In this document: piece by piece, positions 14,437 to 23,700 of the stretch
How the letters are laid out: the number at the start of each line of letters is the position of its first letter
Position numbering within the stretch: the first letter of the stretch is position 1
DNA from: Candidatus Alistipes stercoravium
GTDB taxonomy: Bacteria > Bacteroidota > Bacteroidia > Bacteroidales > Rikenellaceae
Direction of reading: 5' to 3'
Assembly (NCBI GenBank): GCA_019119615.1
Contig: DWWQ01000049.1
Location: 1-46,307 of the forward strand
Length of the DNA: 46,307 bases
The notes under the pieces: generated by a model
The model's database searches: none
What the model saw: only the letters and a program-made list of their open reading frames with translations
Told to the model about the DNA's origin: nothing
Program-made: the position numbers and the translations under genes

Positions 14437-15837
14437 TCAGCTTCTCCAGAAGATGCGGCGGCGGGTGAAAAGCGCCGTAACGAGCGCCACGGCCGCCGTC
14501 ATGATCGCCCCGCGCAGGACGCCCATCCAGGGCGAGACCTCTCCGAGGCGGTTCAGCAGCGGCGTGAGGTGCAGCAGCGTCAGCACGGGGGTGATCAGAA
14601 AGCCTGCGGCCGTGTAGGCGATCATCGGGTTCTGACCGCAGCGGACGAGCACGCCGCAGCGCAGGCGGAAGCGGCGCAGGGCGATCTCCGCGGCGACGAG
14701 AAACATCGAGGCGAGCCCCGCCGTTACGAAGAAATAGCTGTAGGTGGCCGGGTCCTTCTTGATACCGCCCTCGAAGGCTTCGAGGGCAAGGCCCATCAGG
14801 AGCCAGAGGCATCCCCAGTCGAAGAGCGTACGGTGCAGGGGCTCCTTGAGGCCGCCTCTGCGGCTGTGGAGCAGCCATCCGCCCGCGGCGCAGAGCGCGA
14901 GGTTCGCCAGCAGGTTGGCCGTCAGGTGGCGCGAGAACAATCCCCAGAGATTGAGGGGAATCAGCGCCGCGGCAAGCAGCATCAGCGCCGTTTCGCGCTC
15001 CGCAGCGGCGGGGGCCGTCGGTGTCTCCCGGCGCGACATCCAGGCGTGGATGGCGTCGCCGGCAATCGTGCCGGGGATGATGATGCAGAGGTACTTCAGG
15101 AAGTCGATCTGGAAGAGCCACGGCAGCGGCGAGGCGTTCCACAGCGCCTCGTTCCACGACCCTTCGACGCTGCTTCCGAGGCGCAGGGCCACGAAAAGCG
15201 CGAGGATGGCCAGACGCAGCGGCAGGCGGTCGCGCGTGAAGAGCCAGACGAGGCTGCCGAAGAGGGCCATGTTGGCCAGCACGAGGATGATGATGTTGCT
15301 CCGCTCGACCGTGACGGGGGCGCCCCAGACGCAGCGGCAGGCGGCCAGCAGCGCCGTGAGCAGCACGACGCCCGCGAGGCAGACCCAGCGGTTCTGCCCC
15401 TTCGAAAGGCGTTCGAAGCGCATGAACAGCAGGCAGAAGCAGCCCCATCCCGCGAGGCGTACCAGCGCGGCGCCCCACATCGGGATGCCGGTACCCTCGA
15501 CGGCGAGGTTGGCCAGGGCGATGGCGAAGACGACGAGCAGCGCCCAGCGGCGGAGGATCGTCCCTACGAGGCTTCCCGTCGATTCATGGCGTGCGTCGAG
15601 GCGTTTGCGCAGGGCGAGCGGGAAGGCCGCGCCCATCGAGAAGAGGAAGAAGGGGAAGACCAGATCGACCCAGGTGATTCCCGGCACCGTGGGGTCGAAG
15701 CGGAATTCCGGGGGCGGCACCTGGGCGTGGAACATCCATGCGGGGAGCTCCGCATTCCAGAGGATCTGCCCCGAGAGGACCATCCCGATGATGGCCACGC
15801 CGCGCAGCAGGTCGATCGTAAGGGCCCGTTTTTCCAT
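14437..15837 (-). CDS. DUF5009/HGSNAT-like multi-pass membrane acetyltransferase, PUL1
   Basis: This 466-residue protein has about ten to twelve membrane helices. The N-terminus TIDLLRGVAIIGMV, then FHAQVPPPEF and the helix VDLVFPFFLFSMG (57-69), follow the pattern of heparan-alpha-glucosaminide N-acetyltransferase (HGSNAT) and bacterial NagX/YeiB-like proteins. His37 occupies the place of the acetyl-accepting histidine of HGSNAT. Such proteins move an acetyl group from cytoplasmic acetyl-CoA across the membrane to an amino sugar. In a PUL this suggests acetylation of imported glucosamine-containing oligosaccharides, but that is inference. It is 103 bp from the preceding gene, and that gap holds a strong stem-loop. 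Confidence 0.8.
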   Translation of the reverse strand: MEKRALTIDLLRGVAIIGMVLSGQILWNAELPAWMFHAQVPPPEFRFDPTVPGITWVDLVFPFFLFSMGAAFPLALRKRLDARHESTGSLVGTILRRWALLVVFAIALANLAVEGTGIPMWGAALVRLAGWGCFCLLFMRFERLSKGQNRWVCLAGVVLLTALLAACRCVWGAPVTVERSNIIILVLANMALFGSLVWLFTRDRLPLRLAILALFVALRLGSSVEGSWNEALWNASPLPWLFQIDFLKYLCIIIPGTIAGDAIHAWMSRRETPTAPAAAERETALMLLAAALIPLNLWGLFSRHLTANLLANLALCAAGGWLLHSRRGGLKEPLHRTLFDWGCLWLLMGLALEAFEGGIKKDPATYSYFFVTAGLASMFLVAAEIALRRFRLRCGVLVRCGQNPMIAYTAAGFLITPVLTLLHLTPLLNRLGEVSPWMGVLRGAIMTAAVALVTALFTRRRIFWRS

Positions 15838-15870
15838 GTCAGTCGTCTTTTTCAGGGTTTCGTATCTTCA

Positions 15871-15917
15871 GGCACGCTCCCGGGGCGGCTCCGAACGTGC
15901 CGCTCCGGGAGTGTGCC
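15871..15917. other. Intercistronic stem-loop in PUL1
   Basis: A 13 bp inverted repeat (15871-15883 with 15905-15917, one G-T wobble) with a 21 nt loop lies in the 103 bp gap between the GHL10-2 and DUF5009 genes. No U-run follows on the minus strand, so it is more likely an mRNA-stability or attenuation element than a full terminator. Confidence 0.6.
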
Positions 15918-15940
15918 CGTTTGTTTTCGGATGGGAGGGA

Positions 15941-17332
15941 TTATTTCTCCTGACTGATCGCCGCGTCGATGCCGGCCTTGGCATAGGACCACTGGTCGGC
16001 CTTCTTCAGGTGGATCATGTCGAAGAGGAAGTAGCCGTCGCAGGCGTTGATGCAGGCCGCAACGGAGTTCTTGACGGCCTGGTTCTCCTCCTCCTGCGTG
16101 AACTTGTCCTCATAGTCCCAGTTGCCGACGTCGGGGCCTCCGGCCACCATCGGGCAGTCGCCCATCGTGCGCTCCATGGCCAGGCTGCAGAAGCCCTCCA
16201 TCGTCCAGTCGGTCGAGCCGTAGATCCGGTTCGGGGCCGCATAGGCGCCGATGAGCATCTGGTCCATCAGGTCGGCGTAGCCGTAGTTCTTGTACTCGGC
16301 CGTTGCCCAGGCGTATTTGGCCCCGGTATCGTATCGCGGGCTGGCCCAGTTCACGCCGACGTCGTAATAGTCGGCATACCATCCGCCGACGTAGACGCCG
16401 AACTTGAGGTCGGGATTGACCTTCTTGACCGCCTCGCGCGCCTTGGCCATGAAGTCGTGGATGACCTTCACGCGGAACTCCATCCATTTTTTCATGTAGG
16501 TGGGCTGCGTCGAGGGAAGTCCCGACTTGTGGCCGGCCGGAAGGATGTCGGCGGGGAAGTTCACGACCGTGGCGCCGATGTACTTCTCGAACTCCTTGCG
16601 GGTGTAGTCCGAGAAGTCGCTCGTGAAGCCGTCGAAACGGCCGCGGTCGAGGAAGATACCCTCCAGCCCGTCATAGGCCGCGAGCTCCTCGAGCATCGAG
16701 CAGAGGTACTCCTGTACCTCGGGAAGTACCGGGTTGAAGAACTTGGCGCTGTAGTCCGGGGCGTCGAGGATGCTCGTGATGCCGCCTTCGAGGTTGAGCT
16801 GCGTGGCCCACTTGGCCTTCTCCGCGTCGCGGAAGACCACGCCCTCGTCGCCGATCGAGGTGGCGTTGCCGCCCGGGAAGGTGTTGAAGGCCGCGTGGAT
16901 GCGGAGGTCGAGCTTGCGGCCCTCGTCGATGAAGGCCTGCAGGTAGTCCCACGTTGCCGTGCGCTCTACCTTCGAGTAGCCCTGCGGCAGCCAGGCGCCC
17001 AGCCACTGCACCGGGTCGCCGACCTTCGAGCGGAAGAGCACGTCGCCCGTCGTGGGGCGCACATCGACGACGATGTCCGTAAAGCCGGCCTCCTTGGCCT
17101 TGGCCAGGTCGCGCGCGATGTTCTCCTTGCTGTTGGCGAAGTCGGGGAAGTTCGCGGCGGCATCGACCCAGATGAAGCGGGGCTTTTCGCTTGCCGGGAC
17201 GGGTTCCGGTTCGGGTTCCGGGTCGTCCCACTCCCACTCGGGGGTCTTGGATTCCGAGCTGCAGGAGGCAGCTCCCAGATTGAGTGTCAGCGCTGCTGCG
17301 GCCAGCGCCAGCCATTTGATGTTTGTTTTCAT
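15941..17332 (-). CDS. GHL10-type (DUF187-like) putative glycosidase lipoprotein, PUL1 paralogue 2
   Basis: This 463-residue lipoprotein has lipid Cys24 (GAASC). It is followed by an acidic, proline-rich linker (residues 30-48, repeated Pro-Glu). An acidic stretch right after the lipid Cys resembles the surface-export signal of Bacteroidota lipoproteins, so it is probably on the cell surface. The barrel has FIWVDAAANF, RIHAAFNTFPGG, GIFLDRGRFD (225-234, Asp229), SDFSDYTRKEF, KFGVYVGGWYADYYD and VGVNWAS. It is the most divergent of the three paralogues: it lacks the long WEEDGNGG-type insert, and its C-terminus has LFDMIHLKKADQW in place of the FDIVHII block of the other two. It may recognise a different portion of the same glycan. 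Confidence 0.78.
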   Translation of the reverse strand: MKTNIKWLALAAAALTLNLGAASCSSESKTPEWEWDDPEPEPEPVPASEKPRFIWVDAAANFPDFANSKENIARDLAKAKEAGFTDIVVDVRPTTGDVLFRSKVGDPVQWLGAWLPQGYSKVERTATWDYLQAFIDEGRKLDLRIHAAFNTFPGGNATSIGDEGVVFRDAEKAKWATQLNLEGGITSILDAPDYSAKFFNPVLPEVQEYLCSMLEELAAYDGLEGIFLDRGRFDGFTSDFSDYTRKEFEKYIGATVVNFPADILPAGHKSGLPSTQPTYMKKWMEFRVKVIHDFMAKAREAVKKVNPDLKFGVYVGGWYADYYDVGVNWASPRYDTGAKYAWATAEYKNYGYADLMDQMLIGAYAAPNRIYGSTDWTMEGFCSLAMERTMGDCPMVAGGPDVGNWDYEDKFTQEEENQAVKNSVAACINACDGYFLFDMIHLKKADQWSYAKAGIDAAISQEK

Positions 17333-17359
17333 GTTGCGGTTTTCGGAATTGATTTAGGA

Positions 17360-17387
17360 CCGGTATCCCCGGTCAGGGGGATACCGG
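17360..17387. other. Intercistronic stem-loop between the DUF5018-like gene and GHL10-2
   Basis: A perfect 11 bp inverted repeat (17360-17370 and 17377-17387) with a 6 nt loop sits in the 67 bp gap after the DUF5018-like stop. There is no U-run on the minus strand. It may protect the susCD part of the message from 3' decay and reduce expression of the downstream genes. Confidence 0.65.
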
Positions 17388-17399
17388 CAAAGGGGGAGT

Positions 17400-19064
17400 C
17401 TACTTGTCGATGCAGTCGAACTCCCAGGCAACCAGTGCATTGGTGTTGCCGTCCGTGTAGTACAGGTTCATCTTGTACCCGTCGGACGAAGCGACCATCA
17501 GCACGTCGCTGGCGGCATTCACCACGCCGGCCGTCGGGGCGTACTGCTCCGAAACGAAGACCTGCGAAGGCGAGTTGTCGCACTGTCCCGACATCTGGTC
17601 GGGCGTCGTCAGATCGAACATGTAGGCCATGAACTCACCGTAGGTGAAGTGGGCGCCCGTATAGATCGCTACATAGGTGGCGTTGTTGAAGTTGCATACG
17701 TCCACGCAGTTGTAGTTCGAGTTGGCACCCCACGTCGAGGTTGCGATCGTGTGGGTTACGGCGCCCGAGGTTCCGTCGATGCGGTAGAGCGAGTTGGACG
17801 AGTAGTAGGTCATGAAGTATGCGCCTGCGGGATCGGTCGAGGCGGCCTCGACATCGGCATGTCCGTTGCCGTTCCAGCCGGACGTGGCGCCCGTTACGCT
17901 GACCATCGCGGGAGCCGAGGGAACGCCTCCGGTTACGGTCCAGCGCAGGAACTTGCAGACGGCGCCGTTCCAGGTGTAGATCACCGCCGTGATGACGGCA
18001 TCGCCCTTCACATCGCCCTGTACGGAGATGTGCTTGCCCATCGAGGCGCCCGTGGCGTTCGTGTAGGAGAGCAGCTCCGTCGGCGTGGCATCCGTCGATG
18101 CGGCCGTGTAGATCTTGAACTCGGCACCCGGATCGGCCGTCGTGGCGTAGAGGATGTTGCCGGCGTCGTCCGACGTCATGCCGCCGTTGGCCGTAACGCC
18201 CTTCATGTCGTGCTTGCCGACATAGTCGCCCGTCGCGCGGTTGAAGAGGTACTTGTCGGCGCCCGTCGAGAGGATCAGGCGGTTGCCCGAAGCAGCCAGC
18301 GAGTAGTTCAGACCGGCACCATTGACGATGCCCGTCTTGTCGAGCGAGACGTTCTTCCAGATCTCCTTCTGGCTGCCGGCGCGCCAGCCGTACTTGATTT
18401 TCGGCGGAATCTGCTTGCTGACCGTGTAGACGCGCTTGGTCTGGCCGTCGTGGGCCGTTACGGTGAACTTCACACCCTCGCCCTCGTAGTTGTGCACCTG
18501 CGCGGGGTCGGGCGAGATCGTAGCGTGCGGCGAGAGGCTCACCTGGGCCGTTACCGACGAGAGTTCGTCGGCCGAGATCAGCGCGATGGTGTTGTTGTCG
18601 TTGTCCACGACGCCCTGGATCGCCGGCTCGTCGGTGGCGAAGGAGATGATCTCGCACTTGTCCGACTTCTTGATGCGGCCCGTGATGCAGAACTTCGACT
18701 TCGTACCGTCGGCGCGCGTGAGGGTGAACCAGTGCTCCTGCGTCAGGTCGAGCGTTCCGAGCATCGGCGTGATGAAGCAGTTGTCGTCCAGGTTGGCCGT
18801 AACGCGCATCTCGGTGATCGAGGTGGTGTTCGTGGAGTTCTCGGGATAGTAGTAGGGAATGTCGATGACGATGCGCTCCTGACCTTCGGTGGGCGTCGCC
18901 GTGAACTTCGCCATCGGGTCGTTCTTGTACTCCCCGGTAGCGAACTGTGCCGAGACGCTGTTCAGCCCCTGGCCTACGCCCGAGGGAGTCAGCTCATCCG
19001 GCTCATGGCAGCCGCCCAGGCCGAGCAGCGCCGCCATTGCGAACAATTTGATGCTATTTTTCAT
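17400..19064 (-). CDS. DUF5018-like surface lipoprotein, PUL1 glycan-binding candidate
   Basis: This 554-residue lipoprotein (lipid Cys19 in LGGC) occupies the position after susD where surface glycan-binding proteins (SusE/SusF type) are normally encoded. Residues about 25-230 form two beta-sandwich repeats of the DUF5018 kind, the second beginning KCEIISFATDEPAI. The C-terminal part (about 245-554) has repeated short strands such as NGAGLNYSLAASGNRL and is probably a beta-propeller. No catalytic motif is visible. It probably binds the PUL1 glycan outside the cell; the ligand is unknown. It follows susD by 21 bp. The exact Pfam family names need a profile search. Confidence 0.72.
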   Translation of the reverse strand: MKNSIKLFAMAALLGLGGCHEPDELTPSGVGQGLNSVSAQFATGEYKNDPMAKFTATPTEGQERIVIDIPYYYPENSTNTTSITEMRVTANLDDNCFITPMLGTLDLTQEHWFTLTRADGTKSKFCITGRIKKSDKCEIISFATDEPAIQGVVDNDNNTIALISADELSSVTAQVSLSPHATISPDPAQVHNYEGEGVKFTVTAHDGQTKRVYTVSKQIPPKIKYGWRAGSQKEIWKNVSLDKTGIVNGAGLNYSLAASGNRLILSTGADKYLFNRATGDYVGKHDMKGVTANGGMTSDDAGNILYATTADPGAEFKIYTAASTDATPTELLSYTNATGASMGKHISVQGDVKGDAVITAVIYTWNGAVCKFLRWTVTGGVPSAPAMVSVTGATSGWNGNGHADVEAASTDPAGAYFMTYYSSNSLYRIDGTSGAVTHTIATSTWGANSNYNCVDVCNFNNATYVAIYTGAHFTYGEFMAYMFDLTTPDQMSGQCDNSPSQVFVSEQYAPTAGVVNAASDVLMVASSDGYKMNLYYTDGNTNALVAWEFDCIDK

Positions 19065-19085
19065 GATGTCGGTTTCTTTTAACGG

Positions 19086-20744
19086 TTATAACCATTCGGG
19101 GAACTGTTTGACAGCACTGTTGTTGCTCAGCTCGGTCTCGGGGAGCGGAATGCAGTAGAGCTTCTTCTCGAAGAGGCGGTCCTGGCGGTCGCAGTCCACA
19201 TAGGTGTAGATGAACGTCGCGCCCTGCTTCTCGATCTTCAGACCGTGTACGCGCAGGCCGGTGTAGGCTGTGTGGGCAAGCTGCCAGCGGCGCATGTCCC
19301 AATAGAGGTGTCCCTCGCAGTAGAGCTCGATCTTGCGCTCCTGACGGATGGCGGCCATGAGCTCCTCGCCCGACTTGTTCGTGTAGGGAAGGCCCACGCG
19401 GCTGCGGATCCGGCGTACGTCGTTGTTTGCCGAACCGTTGTCGTTGAGGCGGTAGCAGGCCTCGGCGTGGTTGAGGATCACCTCGGCCAGGCGGATGGCG
19501 ATCCAGGGCTGCGTGCAGGCCTTCGAGTAGTCGGTGTAGTTCTCGTCGAGCATCTTGCGCAGGTAGTAGCCCGTCGTCGAGCGTCCGTTGAGGGCCGAAC
19601 CGTCGTCATAGACCGCATAGCCGTCCTTGCCGTTTACATAGGGTTCGAGCGTGCGTCCCTTCCATGCGCAGCCGTTGTAGAGCACCGAAGCGTGGAAACG
19701 AGGCTCGAGCTGCTCGTAGGGAGGCGTATCGGTGGTTCCGGTCGTCGTGTTGTGCCACGGCGTCCAGTCGGGGTATCCGCCCGTTGCCAGTTCGTACGAC
19801 TCAACCATCTCCTGTGTCGGGGTGGCGCGTCCGCCCATCGTCGTGTTGTCGCCGCCGGGCATGAAGAGCTGGTCCCAGCTGTGGTTCGGGCCGCCCACGA
19901 GGTAGTTGTATTCGAGGATCGACTCGGTGTTGCCGTCGGTCATCGAGGTGAAGGCCTTGGCGTAGTCCTCGGCCGTCGTGCCGGGCATGAGTTCGTAGTC
20001 GAGGTTGAAGACCGCCTCGGCGGCAGCCTTGGCCGACTCCCAGCGCTCGGCGTAGAGCATCGCGCGCGACAGCATGGCGTAGGCGGCACCCGAGGTTACG
20101 CGTCCGGGTTCGTTGTCCCATTTCGGCGGGAGGTTCGTGGCGGCGAACGTAAGGTCCTTCTCGACCATGTCCCAGCCCTCCTCTTCGGTCGAGAGGGCCT
20201 TGTTCTCGGTGATCTTGAGCAGGTCCTCGTCGTAGAGGATCACCTCGGGCGTGCGCTTGATGAGCTGGAAGTAGAGGTAGCCGCGGAAGAAGCGGGCCTC
20301 GGCCTCGAAGCGCAGGCGCGTGGCCTCGTCGAAGTTGCTGCCGTATTTCTTGAGTCCGTAGAGGAACTCATTGACACGGCGGATGCGCGTGTAGGTCTCG
20401 TCCCAGGCTCCGAAGTGGAAGGCGGCCGTGGGGGCTGCCAGACCGCCCTCGGCGAAGGCGATGATGTTGGCGAAGCCGACATTCGTGCCGGGCGTCGGCG
20501 AACCGAACTTGAGCGTCTCGGTCAGACCCTCGGTCAGGCCCACCTGGCTGTCTCCCGTCTCGAAGCTGCCGTAGCGGGAGATGTAGGGATAGAATCCGTT
20601 GATGTACTGGGTAACGTAGGTCGGATCGCTCCAGACGATCTTCTCCGACACCTTGTCCGTCGGGCTCATGTCGAGCCAGTCGTTGCAGCCCGCCATGGCG
20701 ACCGTCGCAGCCAGTAGTGCGATATGTATGATGTTCTTTTTCAT
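19086..20744 (-). CDS. SusD/RagB-family outer-membrane glycan-binding lipoprotein, PUL1
   Basis: This 552-residue lipoprotein has a lipid Cys at about position 20 in MAGCNDWLDMSP, the classic SusD start. The N-terminal TPR-rich segment includes EAEARFFRGYLYFQL, and AIRLAEVILNHAEACYRL with IRSRVGLPY occurs in the C-terminal half. RQERKIELYCEGHLYWDMRRW and the C-terminal CIPLPETELSNNS match the SusD end. SusD caps the SusC transporter and captures oligosaccharides. It follows susC by 18 bp. The glycan cannot be inferred from this protein. Confidence 0.95.
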   Translation of the reverse strand: MKKNIIHIALLAATVAMAGCNDWLDMSPTDKVSEKIVWSDPTYVTQYINGFYPYISRYGSFETGDSQVGLTEGLTETLKFGSPTPGTNVGFANIIAFAEGGLAAPTAAFHFGAWDETYTRIRRVNEFLYGLKKYGSNFDEATRLRFEAEARFFRGYLYFQLIKRTPEVILYDEDLLKITENKALSTEEEGWDMVEKDLTFAATNLPPKWDNEPGRVTSGAAYAMLSRAMLYAERWESAKAAAEAVFNLDYELMPGTTAEDYAKAFTSMTDGNTESILEYNYLVGGPNHSWDQLFMPGGDNTTMGGRATPTQEMVESYELATGGYPDWTPWHNTTTGTTDTPPYEQLEPRFHASVLYNGCAWKGRTLEPYVNGKDGYAVYDDGSALNGRSTTGYYLRKMLDENYTDYSKACTQPWIAIRLAEVILNHAEACYRLNDNGSANNDVRRIRSRVGLPYTNKSGEELMAAIRQERKIELYCEGHLYWDMRRWQLAHTAYTGLRVHGLKIEKQGATFIYTYVDCDRQDRLFEKKLYCIPLPETELSNNSAVKQFPEWL

Positions 20745-20762
20745 TGGACTTGATTTTTCCGG

Positions 20763-23700
20763 TTAGAACGAAATTTCGAGACCGCCGACTACCGTGCGCT
20801 GCTGCGGGTAGTAACCGTTCGTTACGGCGGGCCACTCGGGGTCGATGCCTTCGGGAAGTCCCGACCAGGTGAGCAGGTTGTTACCCTCGACATAGACCTT
20901 GACGCGCTGGATGCGCAGCTTGTCGGTCCACGACTTGGGCAGCGTGTAGCCCAGGTGTACGGACTTCAGACGCAGGTACTTGCCGTCGCGGTACCAGAAC
21001 GACGAGGCGTAGGCGTTGTTCGTGTTGGGCGGGTTGAGCGACAGACGCGGGTATTCGGCGTCGGGATTGTCGTACGTCCAGGCCTTCTCCACGAGGTAGC
21101 GGGGCGAGTTGGCGCCGGCCTTGAACGGACGCGTGAAGATCGTGTTGTCCTCGTTCCAGTTGTAGTAGGTTCCCGTCAGCGAGACGTCGCAGATGGCCGC
21201 TCCGACGAAGAGCACGTCGAACTCGAGGCCTTTCCACGAGGCGTTGAGGTTGATACTTCCGTTGAGCTGCGGGCGCTGTCCGCGGCCGATGTAGGCGCGG
21301 TCCTGGTCATAGGTGATGGCGCCGTCGCCGTTGAGGTCCTTGTACTTGATGTCGCCCACGCGCGGACGCGATCCGGAGATCCACGGCGAGTTGTCGATCT
21401 CCTCCTCGCTCTGGAAGAGCCCGTCGGCGATGAATCCCATCGTCATGTAGCGGCTCTTGCCCGTCTGTTTGGCGTAGTCCGGGGTGTTGGGGCTGTCCTG
21501 ATAGCGGAGCCAGCGGTCCTTGGCCCAGGTCAGATTGACCGTAACGCCGTACTGGAAGTCCTTGCCGATGCGGTTGCGGTGCGTGAGCTTCACGTCGATA
21601 CCGCGGACGTCCTGTGCGTTGTTGTTCACATAGGTCGGGTAGTATCCGCCCATCGAGGCGGGCTTGCCGGAGTTGGCGCCCAGGATGTCGAAGATGTAGT
21701 TGTAGAAGGCGTCGAACTCGATGCCGAGCTTGCCGTTCCACATGGCCAGGTCGAAGCCGACGTTGTAGGAGTAGTTGCGCTCCCAGGTGAGCAGCTCGTT
21801 GGCCACGAGCGAGGTCATGATGCCGTTCTGTCCGACACCGCCGAAGACGACGCTCGGTGCGCTGCTGACGTTGGTGAAGGTGCTCAGGAAGGCATAGGCG
21901 GCCGATCCGGTGTCATCGCCGAGCGAACCGAACGAGGCGCGTACCTTGAAGTTGTCCACGGCCTTGCGCAGGGGTTCGAAGAAGCTCTCCTCGGACATGC
22001 GCCAGCCGAGCGATACGGAGGGGAAGAAGCCCCAGCGGCGGCCCGAGACGTTGCCGATGAACTTGTACGAACCGTCGTAACGGCCCGAGAACTCGGCCAG
22101 GTACTTGTCCGCATAGTTGTACTGGGCGCGGAATACGAAGCCGACCTTGCGCGAGGCGTTGCTCGAACCGCTGATCGGATCGTCGGCCGGGGTCGTGGCG
22201 AAGCCCAGTTCGGGCAGCTGTGCGAAGGGGATGTCCTTACCCGAGGCGGAGAAGGAGTTGGTCTTGTAGTCGCGCGTTTCGAGCAGGGCGAGCAGGTCCA
22301 CCTTGTGCTTCTCGGCGAAGGTGTTGCTGTAGTTGATGCTGGCCTGCGAGGTGATGCGGCGCCACTGCGTATAGCCCTCGGTGAGGTTGTTGGTCTTCTT
22401 TCCGGTGGAGACGTTGGCGTTGTTGCGCGGGTCCGAGGCCTTGGAGTAGGTGATCTCCGAGGTGGTCGAGTTGGGCAGGCTGGCGAGCATCACGAAGTAG
22501 GGCGTGCTCAGGATCTTGGAGGTCGTGGCGCTGCGGTCGTAGGCTCCCATGACCTTCAGCGAGAGGCCCTCCACCCACGGGAGGTCCCACTGCAGGGCGG
22601 CGTTGGTCTGCACGGCGATGGTCTGCGACTTGGAGTATCCCGACAGCTCGGTGGCTGCGATCGGGTTGATCGTGTTGCCGTAGTTGTTCTGGCTGGCCGT
22701 GGGCATGCCTTCGTAGGTCTTCGGCAGGTAGGGGTGCGCGTAGGCGGCCTGCTCGGCGACCGAAAGCCACGGGGCGCTCGACACGCTCGTACCCGAAGTA
22801 CCGCCGGCGGCGAAGCCCGGCGACTGCTGGTCGCCGACATGTCCTGCGACGCCGAGCGTGAAGGTCAGGCTCTTGGCGATCTTGGCCTCGATGTTCGTAC
22901 GCAGGTTGTAGCGGTCGTAGTTGAAGTTCTTGATGTTACCCGTCTGGTCCATGTAGCCGAGCGAGGCGAAGTAGTTGATGCGCTCGCTGCCGCCCGTCGA
23001 GGTAACGCTGTGCTGCTGGGTGGTACCCGTTCCGAAGATCTCGTCGATCCAGTTGGTGTTGCCCCAGCCGTTTTTCCCTTCGCGCATCATCTGTACATGC
23101 TGCGAGGTGAAGATCGGCTCCTGGCCGTCCAGTTCGAGGGCCTTGTTGTACCAGTAGGCGTAGCTTGGACCGTCGAGGAACTCGGGATAGGAGGTGTTGA
23201 ACGAGGCGCCGTACGATCCCTTGTAGGTAAGGTTCATCGTACCCTCCTTGCCCTTCTTGGTCGTAACGATCATCACACCGCCGGCGGCCTCCAGACCGTA
23301 GACGGCCACGGCGGCACCGTCCTTAAGCAGCGAGACGGACTCCACGTCGTTGGGGTCGATGTCGTTGATCGAACGCTGCACGCCATCGACGATGTAGAGG
23401 ATGCCCGACTTGGCGCCGCGGATGGTCATGCTGGCCTGGTCCTGTCCGGGCTGTCCGGAGTTCTGTACGGAGATCAGACCCGGGAGACGTCCCGTAAGAC
23501 CCTGCGAGAGGTTCGTCATGGGCATCTTCTGGAGCTCCTTGCCGTCGATCTGCGACACGGCGGCCGTAACGTCTGCACGGCGCTGCGAGCCGTAACCGAT
23601 GACCACGACCTCGTCCAGACGCGCCGAATCCTCCTTCAGCGTGATGTCGAGCGTCGTCTGTCCGCCGGCGACGGTGATGCGCTGCGTTACCATTCCGATG

